A stretch of 36,707 bases of DNA. It comes from CAZMRW01 sp964568805. Lineage in GTDB: Bacteria > Pseudomonadota > Gammaproteobacteria > Methylococcales > Methylomonadaceae. The translations under genes and the position numbers were made by a program. This document shows, in pieces, positions 34,960 through 36,707 of the stretch (position 1 is its first letter; every line of letters begins with the position of its first letter). The stretch lies in contig CAZMRW010000036.1 in the NCBI GenBank assembly GCA_964568805.1, positions 1-36,707 of the forward strand. Direction: 5' to 3'. The notes beneath the pieces are model-generated. The model made no database searches, was not told where the DNA came from, and was given only the letters and a program-made list of their open reading frames with translations.

Positions 34960-35994
34960 ATGCGCCCATTACGCAACGTTATTTACATTCAAACGCAAAA
35001 TTCCTGGCTTCACAAAGACAATGAAAACCTGGTTTTAAAAGTGGATAAGGAAACCAAGGCGCGTGTTCCGATTCATAAATTGCAGGGGCTGGTATGTTTT
35101 GGGCAAGTGACAATATCGCCCTATCTGATGGCGCACTGTGCGGAAAATGGCATTACCATTACCTTTTTGAACATGTTCGGTAAATTTCTGGCGCGTGTAG
35201 AAGGACCTGTTAGCGGCAATGTGTTATTACGCAGAACGCAACATTTAAACGGGAATAACGTGGAAAAAAGCGTTGCCATTGCCCAAACGATGTTGACTGG
35301 AAAGCTGTATAACCAACGCTACGTTCTGAGGCGTTATATGCGCGATCATGGCGAAAATATCAGTGATCCAAATATTCTTGCAGAAATTGAAACGGCTGAA
35401 AAACGCCTGACCCGCTGTTTAACCCAGATCACTGACTGTAAAAGTATCGACACCTTGATGGGACGCGAAGGCGAAGCGGCGCAAGTTTATTTCGGCGTGT
35501 TTAAGCATTTGCTGCGGCAAACCGGTTTTGAGTTTGATACCCGCAGGCGCAGGCCGCCAACCGATCCCGTCAACGCGTTATTATCGTTTTGCTATACCCT
35601 GCTAACCCATGATTGCCGTTCTGCATTGGAAACCACCGGGCTCGATCCGGCAAGCGGATTTTTGCATCAATTACGTAGCGGCAGGCCATCGTTAGCGCTA
35701 GATTTGGCGGAAGAATTAAGACCGATGGTAGACCGGTTTGTGTTGTCGTTAATTAATAAGCGGCAACTTGTTCTTAAAGATTTTGAGACTTGGCCCAATG
35801 GCTCGGTCACGTTAAAGGATGAACCCCGCAAAACATTGCTGGCGGCATGGCAAGATCGTAAACAGGATACATTGCTGCATCCGTGGTTTGAAGAAACGGT
35901 ACCGCTCGGTTTGCTGCCTTGGCTACAGGCGCAAGTCTTAGCACGGTTTTTACGGGGCGATTGTGATAGTTATGTGCCGTTTTTGTGGAAATAA
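34960..35994 (+). CDS. cas1: Cas1 integrase
   Basis: 344 aa. Active-site residues are E170 (LMGREGEAAQVYF), H236 (FLHQLRSGRPSLALDLAEE) and D248. It integrates prespacers at the leader end of the array with Cas2. AAGGA lies before the ATG. The adaptation genes look less AT-rich than cas3-cas8, suggesting a different history. Confidence 0.97.
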   Translation: MRPLRNVIYIQTQNSWLHKDNENLVLKVDKETKARVPIHKLQGLVCFGQVTISPYLMAHCAENGITITFLNMFGKFLARVEGPVSGNVLLRRTQHLNGNNVEKSVAIAQTMLTGKLYNQRYVLRRYMRDHGENISDPNILAEIETAEKRLTRCLTQITDCKSIDTLMGREGEAAQVYFGVFKHLLRQTGFEFDTRRRRPPTDPVNALLSFCYTLLTHDCRSALETTGLDPASGFLHQLRSGRPSLALDLAEELRPMVDRFVLSLINKRQLVLKDFETWPNGSVTLKDEPRKTLLAAWQDRKQDTLLHPWFEETVPLGLLPWLQAQVLARFLRGDCDSYVPFLWK

Positions 35995-36008
35995 GATGAG
36001 TATTTAAG

Positions 36009-36299
36009 ATGATGATTTTAGTGACCTACGATGTCAGCTTTAAAAACGATACCGGTCCCAAACGCCTGCGTAGAATGGCCAAATTATGTCTTGTTTACGG
36101 ACAGCGGGTCCAGTATTCAGTATTTGAGATCGAGGTCGATATGGCGCAATGGACGGTATTGAAAAATGATTTGATCGCGGTCATGGATCAGGAACTGGAT
36201 AGCTTAAGATTTTACTATTTAGGCAAGAACTGGGAACGCCGGGTTGAGCATATTGGCGCCAAATCAATTTTAGATTTAAACGGCTTGTTATTATTGTAG
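36009..36299 (+). CDS. cas2: Cas2
   Basis: 96 aa. MMILVTYDVSFKNDTG carries the conserved aspartate (D8). The ferredoxin-like core continues GQRVQYSVFEIEVD. It bridges two Cas1 dimers during integration. The gap from cas1 is 14 bp and no strong ribosome-binding site is seen, so translation may be coupled. Start at 36009 or the next codon. Confidence 0.95.
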   Translation: MMILVTYDVSFKNDTGPKRLRRMAKLCLVYGQRVQYSVFEIEVDMAQWTVLKNDLIAVMDQELDSLRFYYLGKNWERRVEHIGAKSILDLNGLLLL

Positions 36300-36474
36300 T
36301 GCGAACCCTAAGCTAGCATGAAAACGTCAAGGTTTCGTCTTTGGTTTAACAGCTTGATTGGTAGTGTTTTTTTATTACGTAGTAAATGATTTATAATGGC
36401 TATCGCAGATGCCTTGATTGACTCGCAATTAATTGCAATTTTTGCTATTAAATTTAATCATTTAGGCATACGCA
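36300..36474 (+). promoter_or_regulatory. CRISPR leader
   Basis: 175 bp of AT-rich DNA between cas2 and the first repeat. Two perfect 12-bp palindromes, GCAATTAATTGC (36425-36436) and ATTAAATTTAAT (36447-36458), lie 22 bp apart centre to centre, two helical turns. An extended -10 (TGCTATTAA, 36443-36451) with a weak -35 would start the precursor about 16 bases before the first repeat. Confidence 0.65.
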
Positions 36475-36707
36475 GTCGCGCCCCGCGTGGGCGCGTGGAT
36501 TGAAACCAACTCGCCGGCCGGCGGTGTGTGTGGATTAGAGTCGCGCCCCGCGTGGGCGCGTGGATTGAAACGTGAATATGAATAACCGGGGGGAGGGATG
36601 AATAGGTCGCGCCCCGCGTGGGCGCGTGGATTGAAACAGAAAATACGCAGACTAATAAAGTGCATTTCAGTGTCGCCCCGCGAGTGGGCGAGTTTTGTTA
36701 AAGTATA
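36475..36707 (+). CRISPR. Type I-C array: 3 full repeats plus degenerate terminal repeat
   Basis: Full 32-bp repeats at 36475-36506, 36540-36571 and 36606-36637, all identical, ending CGTGGATTGAAAC. Spacers are 33, 34 and 34 bp. The fourth copy (36672-36707) keeps GTCG...CCCGCG...GTGGGCG but has lost the conserved 3' end, as is usual at the distal end of an array, so only three spacers are visible. Leader side is cas2, orientation plus. The window ends at this copy. Confidence 0.97.

Noticed and set aside
36462..36665. Minus-strand open frame across the CRISPR array
   Set aside because: It is the reverse translation of repeats; repeated peptide units follow repeat periodicity and there is no ribosome-binding site.
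36507..36671. Array spacers targeting genes in this window
   Set aside because: By eye none of the three spacers matches elsewhere in the window beyond short GC-rich strings.

Overview
The window looks like a chromosomal segment of a Gram-negative gammaproteobacterium, possibly a methanotroph-like (Methylococcales) lineage. The pointers are an HpnN-like hopanoid RND transporter, RlmJ, NhaD, lipoproteins, an outer-membrane barrel next to periplasmic multihaem cytochromes, and a Crp-type regulator. The taxon is inferred; no rRNA or tRNA gene was found to confirm it.

Positions 1-9250 hold housekeeping and membrane genes: a DUF4239 protein, a Nudix hydrolase, small unknown proteins, an RMD1/DUF155 protein, rlmJ, the Na+/H+ antiporter nhaD, tatA and an AI-2E family permease. 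Positions 9251-13726 (minus strand) form a three-gene electron-transfer cluster: a six-haem periplasmic cytochrome, an outer-membrane beta-barrel and an inner-membrane monohaem protein. A perfect CRP-type palindrome lies in the divergent region upstream. On the other side of that region is a peroxidase pair: a vanadium-dependent haloperoxidase and an animal-type haem peroxidase, the latter broken by a frameshift at a G run. Positions 17467-27546 hold a lipoprotein, a Crp/Fnr regulator, a CNNM/CBS protein, apbE, hpnN, a retropepsin-like protease, a MarC-family protein and corA.

Positions 27537-36707 are a complete type I-C CRISPR-Cas locus: cas3, cas5c, cas8c (with an internal cas11c start), cas7c, an inserted hicB-hicA toxin-antitoxin pair, cas4, cas1, cas2, a leader, and a very short array of three full repeats plus one degenerate terminal repeat. 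cas3 starts inside the end of corA.

The most interesting object is in the 292-bp gap between cas3 and cas5c. It holds a solitary CRISPR-like repeat (30112-30146) that keeps the exact 13-nt 3' end of the array repeat but has a different, still hairpin-forming stem. A sigma70-like promoter (TTGACA, 17 bp, TACTAT) ends 15 bp before it. The sequence that would be its spacer matches, from its first base, a site just upstream of that promoter. That site has the type I-C PAM TTC, 11 identical seed bases, then a mismatch at position 12, five more matches, a mismatch at 18, and no register afterwards. Positions 12 and 18 belong to the every-sixth set that Cascade flips out. This is the design expected of a crRNA-like autoregulatory RNA (CreR/CreA class) that would make Cascade sit on its own operon promoter and repress without efficient cleavage. 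Readthrough from this promoter would serve cas5-cas8-cas7-hicBA-cas4-cas1-cas2.
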